Shown here: in pieces, positions 27,071 to 38,274 of the stretch
Layout of the letters: every line of letters starts with the position of its first letter
Position numbering within the stretch: the stretch's first letter is position 1
Source: Merluccius polli
Lineage: Eukaryota; Chordata; Actinopteri; Gadiformes; Merlucciidae
Length of the DNA: 64,000 bases
Direction: 5' to 3'
NCBI GenBank assembly: GCA_030340625.1
Contig: JAOPHQ010000932.1
Location: 19,990-83,989, forward strand
Program-made: the position numbers and the translations under genes
The notes under the pieces: model-generated
What the model saw: only the letters and a program-made list of their open reading frames with translations
The model's database searches: none
Told to the model about the DNA's origin: nothing

Positions 27071-27883
27071 TTATTATTATATTTTTATTGGGTTAATTAT
27101 TATTATTATTATCATTATTGTATTATTATTATTGCTATAATAATAATTATTATAACAATAATAACACATAATATTATTATTATTAATATATTATTATATA
27201 TTTATTGTTTTAATTAATATTATTATTAATATATTATTATTAGTAGTAGTATTAGTATTAATACGTTGTCTCAACGAACAGTTGTTCATTACTTTACAGC
27301 CATTCCCATGATACTTATTGTGACTGATCTAGGCCATTAAGGGCTTTTAAAGGCTGGAAGACCAAAGTTAAAATGAATCAGCAGTGTCTTGAAAAAACAT
27401 GTGATTGTAGATACCAGGGCACTTCATACCAGGGCACATTATTATCCAGGAAGTGAAGAAGGAAGTGAAGAAGGAAAGTGGGGGTTGATAAAAACACCTA
27501 TAAAGCGCTTAGGCATTTCCCCCACTCTCTTTTTTTTGTTATCTGAGGTCCAACGTGTCTCCAAAGTGTCTCCATGTCTGTCCATTACCACTATCAGACT
27601 ATTATCCATTATCAGAGAGGTGTTTTTATTCTGCAGCTCAGATCAATGATGCCAGACAACTAGAGTCACCAACTAGAGGGTTAAAAATAACCATCCCTTC
27701 ATCCAGACAGACTGGAGCTTATCTCACCAGACACACACACACAGACACAGACACACACACACACACACAGACAGACAGACAGACACACACACACAGACAC
27801 ACACACACACACAGTAATTGGTACATATTAATTTAATATGACACCTATTTGTAACCAAACGCAAAGCCGTATTTAATATAATC

Positions 27884-27889
27884 TTTATT
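27884..27889 (-). terminator. Candidate poly(A) signal of acvrl1
   Basis: AATAAA on the minus strand about 0.9 kb past the stop at 28786. The hexamer alone is weak evidence. Confidence 0.4.
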
Positions 27890-28785
27890 CTTCTACACTG
27901 AGTGGATATACATGTGAGATAAGGCTTTGTATCTCAATGCCGTGTGATTTCATATCTATTGATATGTTGCTGTGGAATAAGATTGTCACTTTTCGATGAT
28001 TGTTTTCTACTTCTTTCAACTTTGGATGCAAAACATGAAATACAATAAAATATATCAACCGATTTTCCTATGAAGGCACTTAAATATACAACAAACAAAA
28101 AAAATACACCGGATAGTTTGTGAAAATCAGGTAAAATATCTATTCTCTACTGACCCCTACTGGTCAACTAGAAAACAACGTTTCAAAGTAGATAGGCCTA
28201 TATGTAGTACTTTACGATAGCAGAATCCGTAGTGTACACACAGATACAAATCTGAATGAAAAAAATAGGTCAATTATTCAAACTAAAATAATAATGATCA
28301 TCATCATACATCCTGGAGGATGAAGTGTATGTTTCAGTTGAAGTCCAGGGTGAGACGCTCACTACCTGTATTCCACAGGGTTAGTTGAAGTGTGAACACC
28401 ATGTTTCAGTGCACAATACAAGGTCCCTAGGATAAAAGGACTAGTGAAGATATTTAGCGGTGTCCATGTCAAGTGCTGTCACCTCCTCTTGTGCATAACT
28501 GTCTTGGCAGATAACAACAAAAAGAGGAAATATGACTCAAGCGGTTAGAAACAGTGCTGGGAGAGGGATATAGTGCCACTGTAAATATAGTAGATGGAGA
28601 AGTAGGCTAGGTGGACAAAGCCGCCTAAAGGGGTCGATGTCTAGACACCATCGCTGAAAACCAACCGCTTGGCGACGTCGCAGTGCCTGCACAAATCACC
28701 GCCTCAAAAATATGCTAATTGTAGGCACCTCCTGTAGGAATATGACACAAACAATGTTCAATTACTGCTTCTACTTGAAGCGGGC

Positions 28786-31112
28786 TTAGAGGTCCTGCTT
28801 GATTTTGTCGATGGTGATGTCATTGTCCTGCTCCAGCTTGGACAAAGACTTCCTCACACGCAAGGCTGTGAGGCGGGCGGCGGGACACTGGGACCAGCAC
28901 TCTTTCATGATTTTCACAATAGCTGAAAGGATCTGTAGACACACACACACACATAATATGAGTAGTATTACAGATGGACCCTTCCTATACAATTTGACTC
29001 ATGGCAAAATGATGAATTATCCTTGTTAAGAATAATTATACTTATCAGTATGCATTTTGTATTATGCGTCCTTAGTGGAAAAGGGCAGTTGGTCCGTTAT
29101 AGGGCCATTATAGGGGGTTAGGGTTATGGGTAATGGGTAATGGTAATTGGTTATGGGTAATGGATTATGGGTTATGCGTTACAGGTTAGGGTTATGGGTA
29201 AGGGTTACGGGTTATGGGTTATGGGTAAGGGTTAGGGTCTCACCGGGTGTGAGTGCAGCCTGTTGTGCAGGCTGGGTCTCTGCTGGTCCACACACACCAC
29301 TTTGTTCATCTGTTCAAAGCTGGGGTCTGAGGGCACCATGTCAAAGAAGGGAGGCTGGTACTCTTCCACGATGCCTAAAACGCAGAAGTGTGGGTGTAGT
29401 TACATATAACAGCCATAGGGGCGCAGTAGAGGGCTGTATGAGACGTAAGAGACAAGAGAATAAAAGCATAAGAGTTCTCCTGTCATGGGGTCCGTCTCTA
29501 TAACTTAACAAAAAGGACAAACCAAGGGACTGCATTCTGTTGCATTTAACTTGGGAAAAACACAAAATCCTAGCGGGATATTCACACTGGGGAGGAGGAG
29601 ATTACAATGAAGGCTATAATCTAGATAAGCATGGAGCCCTGTCATATATTTCCTAGGACACAGCCATCAGTTCATAAATTACTGAAATAGCATAATCACA
29701 ACTCAAGATAGGCTTATGTGGGAGTTTTCTGAAATATGTTTGACTAGGACAGATAGAGACTCCCCAGCGTCTACCCAGCTCAGTGAGACAAACTTGTTTT
29801 GTGTAAATGTGTGCAACTGGATGTGTGCACATTAAGCATCTGGACTATGTGAGAGTGAGTGCTGACGCCAGATAACACTGTTTATAATTACTGGACTGCT
29901 AATCGTACGGGAAGATAAGTGAGACACACACAGATGGCCGAGAAAGGAAAGGACTGCTGCGAGACGCACAGCTAGCTGCCTCCTACACATAATATAGCAA
30001 CAACATAACATACCACAGCACACACAGGCCGCAGATAGAAAACACACTTTCAACATTATGTACTGGGCTGATTATGAATACATCAATTTACTGATATTCA
30101 CTTAGCTATTGAGCTATTAAGATGTTCCACTACTATCTAGTAGGAGCGGAGCGGTACTCCTGATGCTAACCGTTGACAACGGTCCTGCGGGTCATTTCCC
30201 AGAACACCAAACCCAGAGCCCAGATGTCCGTCTGCTTGTACGACTCAAAGACGTCAACGCGGATGGTCTGGTCCAGGACCTCGGGGGCCATGTAGCGCTT
30301 GGTTCCGACGCGTGGGTTGTTCCCCACGTCCAGATCGTCGCTAGACTGCGAGTGGATCACTGCCAAACCTGGAAGACATGAGATAAGAAACGCTGTAAAG
30401 ATTAGCTTATTGCCAGACGTGAAGAAATGCTGCATCTGGAGACATGACCGGATACAAAACTGAACCTCAAAGTGGACACAAACAGCAAGTAGTTCAAAAA
30501 CAGACAAAACTAAGACATTTAAGACAAAACTAAGAAATATAAGACCAAACTAAGACATTTCAGACAAAACTAAGAACTTTAAGACAAAACTAAGAGATAT
30601 AAGACAAAACAAAGAAATACAAGACAAACTGAGAAATATAAGACAAACTAAGAAATATAAGACAAAATATAAGACTCGTTTATCCAAAGTGTGGAGCTAT
30701 GCTTTGTTAGCAGGGTGGCTCCAGTGGGACTCCACCCTGACAACGTTGAATCACACTCTACCAGTTGAGCTTTACAGGACCTCAAAACATCCAATAACGA
30801 TATTGATGTTGCCCCCCCCCCCCCCCAACCTCTCACCAAGGTCAGCAATGCAACACTGTCTGTTCCTCTTGACCAGGATGTTGCGGCTCTTCAGGTCTCG
30901 GTGGGCGATGGCCGGCTTGCCCTGCGAGCTGAAGATCTCCGTGTGAAGGTGCACCAGCCCACAGGCTACAGACAAGCACATCTGGAGGCAGTTCTCCGGG
31001 TCCAAGGTGCTGTACTGCAGCACGTCGTAGAGAGAGCCCAGCTCGTGGAAGTGGGTGATGAGCCACAGCTGTGTGCTGGAGTTCTTGGAGGTCATGTCTG
31101 ATGCTATGAAAC
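28786..31112 (-). CDS. acvrl1: acvrl1 exons 6-9 (rest of kinase domain)
   Basis: Exons 30837-31112, 30171-30368, 29244-29374, 28786-28932. Seen: [127 protein letters not shown]. All catalytic motifs are intact. The 5' splice site after 29244 is followed by degenerate TAACCC repeats (29100-29240). Confidence 0.92.
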
Positions 31113-34100
31113 CTACAGGTCATGATGAGATGATGCTATGAAACCTACAGGTCATGAGAGATGATGCTATGAAACCTACAGGTCATGATGAGATGATGCT
31201 ATGAAACCTACAGGTCATGATGAGATGATGCTATGAAACCTACAGGTCATGAGAGATGATGCTATGAAACCTACAGGTCATGATGAGATGATGCTATGAA
31301 ACCTACAGGTCATGAGAGATGATGCTATGAAACCTACAGGTCATGATGAGATGATGCTATGAAACCTACAGGTCATGATGAGATGATGCTATGAAACCTA
31401 CAGGTCATGATGAGATGATGCTAATGAAACCTACAGGTCATGATGAGATGATGCTATGAAACCTACAGGTCATGATGAGATGATGCTATGAAACCTACAG
31501 GTCATGATGAGATGATGCTATGAAACCTACAGGTCATGATGAGATGATGCTATGAAACCTACAGGTCATGATGAGATGATGCTATGAAACCTACAGGTCA
31601 TGATGAGATGATGCTATGAAACCTACAGGTCATGATGAGATGATGCTAATGAAACCTACAGGTCATGATGAGATGATGCTAATGAAACCTACGGTCATGA
31701 TGAGATGATGCTATGAAACCTACAGGTCATGAGAGATGATGCTATGAAACCTACAGGTCATGATGAGATGATGCTATGAAACCTACAGGTCATGAGAGAT
31801 GATGCTATGAAACCTACAGGTCATGATGAGATGATGCTAATGAAACCTACAGGTCATGAGAGATGATGCTATGAAACCTACAGGTCATGAGAGATGATGC
31901 TAATGAAACCTACAGGTCATGAGAGATGATGCTATGAAACCTACAGGTCATGAGAGATGATGCTATGAAACCTACAGGTCATGAGAGATGATGCTATGAA
32001 ACCTACAGGTCATGAGAGATGATGCTATGAAACCTACAGGTCATGAGAGATGATGCTATGAAACCTACAGGTCATGATGAGATGATGCTATGAAACCTAC
32101 AGGTCATGATGAGATGATGCTATGAAACCTACAGGTCATAATGAGAGATGATGCTAATGAGGTCATGGTATAATATAGCATCGTAAGCTTTATTACCCAG
32201 GATGTTGTGGTATAGTATAGTATAGTATAGTATAGTATAGTAAGCTTTATTACCCAGGATGTTGTGGTATAATATAGTATAATCTTTATTACCCAGGATG
32301 TTGTGGTATAATATAGTATAAGCTTTAGTACCCAGGATGTTGTGGTATAATATACTGTAGTATAATCTTTAGTACCCAGGATGTTGTGGTATAATATAGT
32401 ATAATCTTTAGTACCCAGGATGTTGTGGTATAATATAGTATAAGCTTTATTACCCAGGATGTTGTGGTATAATATAGTATAATCTTTATTACCCAGGATG
32501 TTGTGGTATAATATAGTATAATCTTTATTACCCAGGATGTTGTGGTATAATATAGTATTAAGCTTTAGTACCCAGGATGTTGTGGTATAATATAGTATAA
32601 GCTTTATTACCCAGGATGTTGTCGTGTCGGAGCTGCACGGTGTTGTAGATCTCGGTCTCTCTGAACCATGACTGTTCATCCCTGGAGGAGAAAATCTTAA
32701 CGGCCACACTCTCTCCCATCCAGGTGCCCCTCCACACCTCTCCATACCGCCCCTTACCTGTTAGAACAACACAATAATAATAATAATACACCTCTCCATA
32801 CCGCCCCTTACCTGTTAGAACACAATAAATATATACAGTATTTATTTTTACACTATTTGAAGAAGGTACACAGACTGACCAACACACTCGGCCAGAGAGA
32901 TCTGTCTGGCCATTGTCCTCTGGACCAGATAGGGCAGACCTGTCCCACTTCCTGATGTACAGAACTCATCAAAAAGTTCCTAGAGAGAGATAGATAAACA
33001 TCACAACATATTGGTGATCAAAACTTTAAGCTGCTTTATATTATATTACATTACATATGTAAAACATATATAACCATTCTTACTCCGTATGTGGGATCTT
33101 CTCTGCTGGCAACTTTCACCATGGTTAGGTCACCGCCATCCGTAATACCCAGAAGCCTGCAGTGCGTCCGCTGGGATCGCAGCCACAGCATGAGGCCACA
33201 CAGAGCGATGGCCGCGATGAAGATCAACGCCAGAGGAACCGCGATCCACAACTCCAGGCTCTTCTTTGGGGGAGGAGCTAAACATTTATAGTGGTTTAAA
33301 AACACAACATGTGAGGATTCGTTTCAATCGTTTGGTGGTTCACACCTTTTTCTGTTCACAATAACTACTGATTCTACAACTACTGACTCTACAATAACTA
33401 CTGACTCTACAATAACTACTGACTCTACAATAACAACTGACTCTGCAATAACAACTGACTCTACAATAACGACTGATTCTACAACTACTGACTCTACAAT
33501 AACTACTGACTCTACAATAACTACTGATGCTACAATAACTACTGACTCACAATAACTACTGACTCACAATAACTACTGACTCTACAATAACTACGACTCT
33601 ACAATAACTACTGACTCTACAATAACTACTGACGCTACAATAACTACTGACTCTACAATAACTACTGATTCTACAATAACTACTGACTACAATAACTACT
33701 GACTCTACAATAACTACTGACTCTACAGTAACTACTGACTCTACAATAACTACTGACTCTACAGTAACTACTGACTCTACAATAACTACTGACTCTACAA
33801 TAACTACTGACTCTACAATAACTACTGACTCTACAGTAACTACTGACTCTACAATAACTACTGACTCTACAATAACTACTGACTCTACAATAACTACTGA
33901 TTCTACAATAACTACTGACTACAATAACTACTGATTCTACAATAACTACTGACTCTACAATAACTACTGGCTCTACAATAACTACTGACTCTACAGTAAC
34001 TACTGACTCTACAATAACTACTGACTCTACAATAACTACTGACTCTACAGTAACTACTGACTCGAGTCTACAGTAACTAGATTCTACCGATTGCCATTTA

Positions 34101-34919
34101 GGTGAACTTACGTTAACTGGCCAAGAGAGGGGGCTAGGCTCTGGTTTTCTAACGGAAAGCAGACTGAGCATGAAGAGTGTGTCGGAGGATGTAAGGGTTT
34201 ATGTGTTTCCCACAATGCATTGCGCTGGGGTTGCAGTTCAGAACCAGGTGAATGAATGATAAAGGCTCACTGAAGTGTTTCATCCACAACATGCAAGCAG
34301 GCCCGGCGCTAGGTATATTGGCGCCCTAGGCGAGATTGTATATTGGCGCCCTAGGCAAGATTGTTCAGCGGGGGGGGGGGGGGGAGGGGGGGGGGGGGGT
34401 GCTACCTAGCGCCGGCCCTGCATGCAAGCATTTAGATGCATGGTGGAGGACCCCAAAGTGAGTGAGGGAGTGTGTAGTTAGCAGTCAACAGTGCGAGGAC
34501 CTGACCTGGAGTTGGGGGGGGTTTGCTGAAGGCGTTGCAGCGGTCTGTGGAGCAGCATTTCATATAAACCACGCCAGCCATAGAAGATCCACAGTTTTCC
34601 ATGCGGGTTTTGTGGGGGAAGCAACCGCGCTCCTCGACCCCGCTCACCAGCGAGTAGAAGCAGATGTCACCCTTGCAGGTGCCATTGCTGCACGTCCCTT
34701 TGATGTTCTCACACGAGCACAGCAGCTTCCCTTCATCTTCATCGCCTGCAGGAGATGATGAATGCATGTTTGTGGTAAACAAATGTGGAAATGAACACAC
34801 ATACACACACAATCCCAAAATGAGAGATCCACATTGTAAAGACAATGACCCCAGTGACAATTGATCCAAAAAGGATTTCCGAGACTAAAGAGTGAATAAA
34901 GATATGAATTATGAAGTGT

Positions 34920-34953
<34 letters not shown>

Positions 34954-35307
34954 GTGGTGTAGGATCAGACATCCAGTGATACCAGTAATAGGACCTGGTC
35001 TTCCTTCAGAAGGAAACACTTGTGTAATACAACGAGATATGTTAACTACACTTCCTGCGAGAGAAAGATATCAGGCTAGAGGCTGGGCTGCCGAGCCTCG
35101 GTGGTTTGGGGGTCTTTTTCTTAGGTTGTAGTTTTGCGTTTTTTCAGGTCTGAGACATAAAGAGAGGAGTAAGAAAGAAACCGAAAACCGACATTGTATG
35201 GACAGCAGGGGAAACAGAGAGATGAGACATATATTCATGGGATGTGTGTGGGTGGGTGTGCAAGTATGTATGCATGTGTGTGTGTGGGGAGGGGAAACTC
35301 CCACGCA

Positions 35308-35367
<60 letters not shown>

Positions 35368-35447
35368 GACTCACCTGCATGGACGGCACAGGTGACCAGA
35401 GACGCCACAGCCAAAAGCAGGAGTACCAGCAGAGCAGACCCCCCCAT
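28786..35447 (-). CDS. acvrl1: acvrl1: BMP9/10-type type I receptor Ser/Thr kinase (ALK1), 501 aa
   Basis: Nine minus-strand coding exons with matching phases: 35375-35447 (ATG 35447), 34506-34745, 33084-33277, 32880-32979, 32611-32757, 30837-31112, 30171-30368, 29244-29374, 28786-28932 (TAA 28786-28788). The total is 1,506 bp; human ACVRL1 is 503 aa. Order: signal peptide, ten-cysteine ectodomain, transmembrane helix, GS box (TSGSGTG), kinase. ALK1/2-type residues include [38 protein letters not shown] and RRTVVNG. The L45 loop (SDMTSKNSS) predicts SMAD1/5/8(9) signalling; ALK1 acts in endothelium. Position between acvr1b and ankrd33 supports acvrl1, but TLDPENCL and LDVGNNP also resemble ALK2, so acvr1/acvr1l is the alternative. 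The C-terminus ([10 protein letters not shown]) is unlike human. Two introns carry amplified splice junctions. Confidence 0.87.
29100..29240 (+). repeat. Degenerate GGGTTA-type repeat beside an acvrl1 donor
   Basis: Runs of ggttatgggtaatgggtaat and gggttagggtta variants. On the minus strand they start six bases after the exon ending at 29244. Confidence 0.88.
30500..30665 (+). repeat. ~20-bp A-rich repeat in acvrl1 intron 6
   Basis: About eight copies of aagacaaaactaagaaatat. Confidence 0.88.
31099..32155 (-). repeat. 31-32-bp array built on the acvrl1 exon 6 3' splice junction
   Basis: About 33 copies of a unit that on the minus strand reads ...ATGACCTGTAG / GTTTCATAGCATCA.... This is the real acceptor plus the first 14 bases of exon 6. 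The genuine junction (exon start 31112) is the last copy; beyond GCATCA the exon continues GACATG, while repeat copies continue TCTC. Confidence 0.96.
32165..32625 (-). repeat. ~40-bp array built on the acvrl1 exon 5 5' splice junction
   Basis: Ten extra copies of a unit that on the minus strand contains ACAACATCCTGG|GTAATAAAG (or GTACTAAAG). These are the last 12 bases of exon 5 plus its donor, followed by an AT-rich spacer. The genuine donor is at 32610-32609. Confidence 0.96.
32611..32757 (-). CDS. acvrl1: acvrl1 exon 5 (kinase glycine-rich loop and catalytic Lys)
   Basis: [20 protein letters not shown] then [20 protein letters not shown], ending [17 protein letters not shown] is the ATP-binding loop and VAVK holds the ATP-anchoring lysine. 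Both edges are affected by junction duplication: an upstream copy of its 3' splice site at 32812-32813, and ten copies of its 5' splice site downstream. Confidence 0.93.
32735..32826 (-). repeat. Duplicated acvrl1 exon 5 3' splice junction (54-nt offset)
   Basis: Two ~40-bp copies (about 32735-32775 and 32789-32826) share cctctccataccgcccctta then cctgttagaaca. Each contains intron end, AG and the first ~22 exon bases. A (TAA)n stretch lies between them. Confidence 0.96.
32880..32979 (-). CDS. acvrl1: acvrl1 exon 4 (GS box)
   Basis: [20 protein letters not shown] then [14 protein letters not shown]. The GS motif has Thr in place of the last Ser (SGSGTG). The following intron is only 122 bp and contains a duplicate of its own 3' splice junction. 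Confidence 0.92.
33084..33277 (-). CDS. acvrl1: acvrl1 exon 3 (transmembrane)
   Basis: [20 protein letters not shown] then [12 protein letters not shown]: one hydrophobic helix with a basic cytoplasmic flank. The juxtamembrane segment ends DPTYG. Donor GTAAGA at 33083. Confidence 0.9.
33355..34080 (+). repeat. 18-bp minisatellite in acvrl1 intron 2
   Basis: About 40 copies of ataactactgactctaca, with shortened and substituted variants. A 163-codon minus-strand frame over it is repeat translation. Confidence 0.95.
34298..34420. mobile_element. Short non-autonomous hAT-like element (123 bp)
   Basis: The termini CAGGCCCGGCGCTAGGTA and TACCTAGCGCCGGCCCTG are inverted (one mismatch). They are flanked by an exact 8-bp direct repeat CATGCAAG (34290-34297, 34421-34428). 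CAG(G/C) ends and 8-bp target duplication are typical of hAT elements. The interior holds two copies of tattggcgccctaggc and two G-runs; no coding capacity. Confidence 0.82.
34506..34745 (-). CDS. acvrl1: acvrl1 exon 2 (ligand-binding ectodomain)
   Basis: [63 protein letters not shown]: ten cysteines in three-finger spacing, ending in a proline run. Two N-glycosylation sequons are not obvious; one (NGT) is. Confidence 0.9.
35310..35363 (+). repeat. (GA)n microsatellite
   Basis: About 27 GA units immediately inside acvrl1 intron 1. Confidence 0.97.
35375..35447 (-). CDS. acvrl1: acvrl1 exon 1 (signal peptide)
   Basis: Encodes [20 protein letters not shown] plus AVHAG, a clear secretory leader with an A-x-A-type end. 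It ends in phase 1 at GCAG|GTGAGT. A preceding in-frame GTG is not needed. The intron after it opens with a 54-bp (GA)n tract. Confidence 0.9.
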
Positions 35448-37116
35448 CACTGGGAAACAGGAAACACAAACACCCCACGAAACTATGTATATAAAAGCAG
35501 CAAGTAGCTTTTTTGGAGGTCACTCAAAGACGCTTTACATTACATAGAATATACAGTACATAAAGAAAAGAAAAACAGGAAAACAAGATACAAAACAAAT
35601 TCAAAATGAGGTTAGGAATAGAGTCAGGTGTGGTATGGGTGGGGTCAGGGGTCATATGCTTTCTTGAAGAGGTGAGTTTTGAATTGGCTTTTGAATGAGT
35701 TTATTGAGTCTGAGTTTGGTATGCATGTATGGTGTGTATGGTATGGTACTATGGTAGCAACTATGTCGTCAAGCCAGCTGACAGTGAGATCTTTTAGATT
35801 TGTTATATTACTAAGAAAACAAAGACGGATGTGTTCAAACGATCACGATTTATTCCTCATCAGAGGAAACACGGCGAGAAGGGGGAGTCAGTCCGGCTGC
35901 CTCCTCCGTCATCACTCCGATGGGAGAGGAAGGGGAGAGATCCCATTTAGGTCTCCATAGCGACATTCAGACCAGCCAGTTAAGTGTGTGTCTGTGTGTG
36001 TGCGTGTGTGTCTATGTTTATGAGGAAATGTCCATGTGCCTTTGTTTTTATGGAGACTGCATTAAGTGCTGTGCAACCAGTTAGTTTAGTCTCCCATCCC
36101 ATGCAGGCCTCCGAGACGAGTTGCAGTGTAAATATTGATGGCTTGACTTCCTGCCATTGAGAGGGAGCGGTGGCCCGTCTGGGGTCTGCCCATTGTTTAG
36201 GCCGGTGCTGCCAAGGGTCACGCAAGCTGGAGGACTTCAGGGAAAAAAATGTGGATTCAAACATTCTTCAGGCCGGAACAGACGTTAACCCTGTGTGCTG
36301 TGGCACTGTTTAGCGCCAAATATAACCTCCAGGTGAATAGTAGTGTTTATGTTAGTGAACTTATTGAAATTATGTTTTTTAAATTTTTGTATTGTTATTC
36401 GCACATATGTCCGACAGTCGTAAAGATCAAGAGATTTGAATCCACCCACACTTTTAATCCTAACTGCACTGGATAAGGCGCTACTGTTTCAGGTTGATCA
36501 CCGTCAGACTAAAAGATGAACAACAAGAATCAGACAAGTGAAGTCGTGCAGCTTCACGATTGCCTGGTTTTCCAACTGAAATATTACACAACAGAACAAC
36601 ATACTGTTTTTGGAAAGAAAGTATTTTACACACATGGAACAGTTCAACAATGAGGGTACAGTCGTCAAATCTTGATTGAGAAGCCAGATGAATTTGGGAT
36701 TGAGGAACATTGTTTTTTAATAGTTCCTTAGACTCACACGCACATGCACGCACGCGCGCGCGCGCACACACACACACACACACTCTCACACACACTCACA
36801 CACACTCACACAAAATCAAGCACAGTTTGAAGTGTCTTCTGGGAGTAAGGGACTGTGAGACTTCCACATGTCATCAGAGAAGTCAAGCCTTTGCATTTGA
36901 TGCATCTTGCAAATGAAAGCAAACACAGGAAACTATCAAATTAGAATCAGTTTAGTGTGTCAGTTATATAAGAAGGGAATTACATTGTGTAGACAAAACC
37001 ATGGGCCTGTATATTACAGTACAGTATACTGTATATAAACAGTATATACCTTTATGTGCATTATTGACACACATGTCAACTGAAGCTCTGCTTGTATTGA
37101 GTTCCATGTGGAGAAC

Positions 37117-37420
37117 CCTAACCCTACTCTAACCCTACTATAACCCTAATCTAACCCTAATCTAACCCTACTCTAACCCTAATCTAACCCTACTCTAACC
37201 CTACACTAACCCTACTCTAACCCTAATCCTAACACTACTCTAACCCTAATCTAACCATAACCCTAACCTAACCATAATCCTAACCCTCCTCTAACCATAA
37301 TCTAACACTAATCTAACCGTAACCCTAATCTAACCCTAATCCTAACCCTACCCTAACCCTACCCTAACCCTCCTCTAACCCTACTCTAACCCCAACCTAA
37401 CCCTAACCATCTCACACAAG
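37117..37420 (+). repeat. Interstitial TAACCC-type array
   Basis: About 45 hexamer/heptamer units of ctaaccctaatctaacccta type, with many CTAACCCTACT variants. Confidence 0.93.
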
Positions 37421-37523
37421 ACCACAAGAATACACATTTTTTCTAAAAAGGCAGACTGAATATTTCCTGTATTGGCGTCTGCATCTCAGAGATTACAATC
37501 AGTGCTGCTGGGGGTCGGCGTCT

Positions 37524-37588
37524 ACATGTGCACACACACACATGTGCACACCCACACACACGTGCACACGCCCACACACACGCACACA

Positions 37589-37661
<73 letters not shown>
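37524..37661 (+). repeat. (CA)n microsatellite
   Basis: Compound CA/CACACG tract, about 65 units. Confidence 0.96.
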
Positions 37662-37793
37662 CCACATTATTCTCAGTGGGGGCATTGCAGATGTTGTATC
37701 TGACATCTGACATTTAACACAGGGAACAGTAATGATGTTTCCATCATCACAGCATGACGAGTCGGCCCCAACAGACTTCCTATCACTATTCTC

Positions 37794-37942
37794 TGCTCTT
37801 GATTGTCTCCGTTCTGTCTCGACCCCATGGGAACGGAGCGGTTGTCATCTCGCCCTCTGATCTAGGGCCGCTGTTTGCTGGCGGAAGCCAATCTCTCATT
37901 CCATCTGGCTGAGTGTAACGGTGGTGGGGGAGGTGATGAGAG
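37794..37942 (+). repeat. ~150-bp direct duplication, copy 1
   Basis: Begins tgctcttgattgtctccgtt and ends ggaggtgatgagag. A near-identical copy lies at about 38949-39099. Confidence 0.92.
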
Positions 37943-38120
37943 GCGTGGACCTCGCCATATCCTAGCGGTACGAGATCCTAGTGGTCTTGTACTCGCTCTA
38001 TGGCTGCTATGGTCTTCTTAGTACGAGACCACCAACATGAAACATGCAATTCTGTTTGACTCTAATTGTAGACTGTAGGTTCTGCCAATATTGAGTTGAA
38101 TATTGATGGAGATGGAGCCT

Positions 38121-38221
<101 letters not shown>

Positions 38222-38274
38222 GGTTCCAGGACCCAGGTGATATTCACCATAACTTGGGTTTGGGGTTAGCCCAT

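Larger units (their letters stand above)
26458..28785. other. acvr1b upstream region / acvrl1 downstream region
   Basis: 26458-26690 is GC-rich and probably holds the acvr1b 5' UTR and promoter; no firm TATA box was seen. 26694-27260 is an ATT-rich block containing three direct copies (starting about 26694, 26847 and 26968) of a ~100-bp segment with accttacggttattatgggg and ggtatccacagagtatct. 27728-27812 is a CA/GACA tract. 27870-28785 is probably the acvrl1 3' UTR (minus-strand AATAAA at 27884-27889). No gene was found. Confidence 0.6.

Noticed and set aside
28786..35447. Calling this receptor ALK2 (acvr1 or acvr1l)
   Set aside because: Some kinase residues fit ALK2, but [22 protein letters not shown] and the position between acvr1b and ankrd33 fit acvrl1 better. 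Kept as the stated alternative.
37117..37420. Chromosome-end telomere
   Set aside because: Units are degenerate (CTAACCCTACT, CTAATC), the tract is only 300 bp, and it is embedded between genes.
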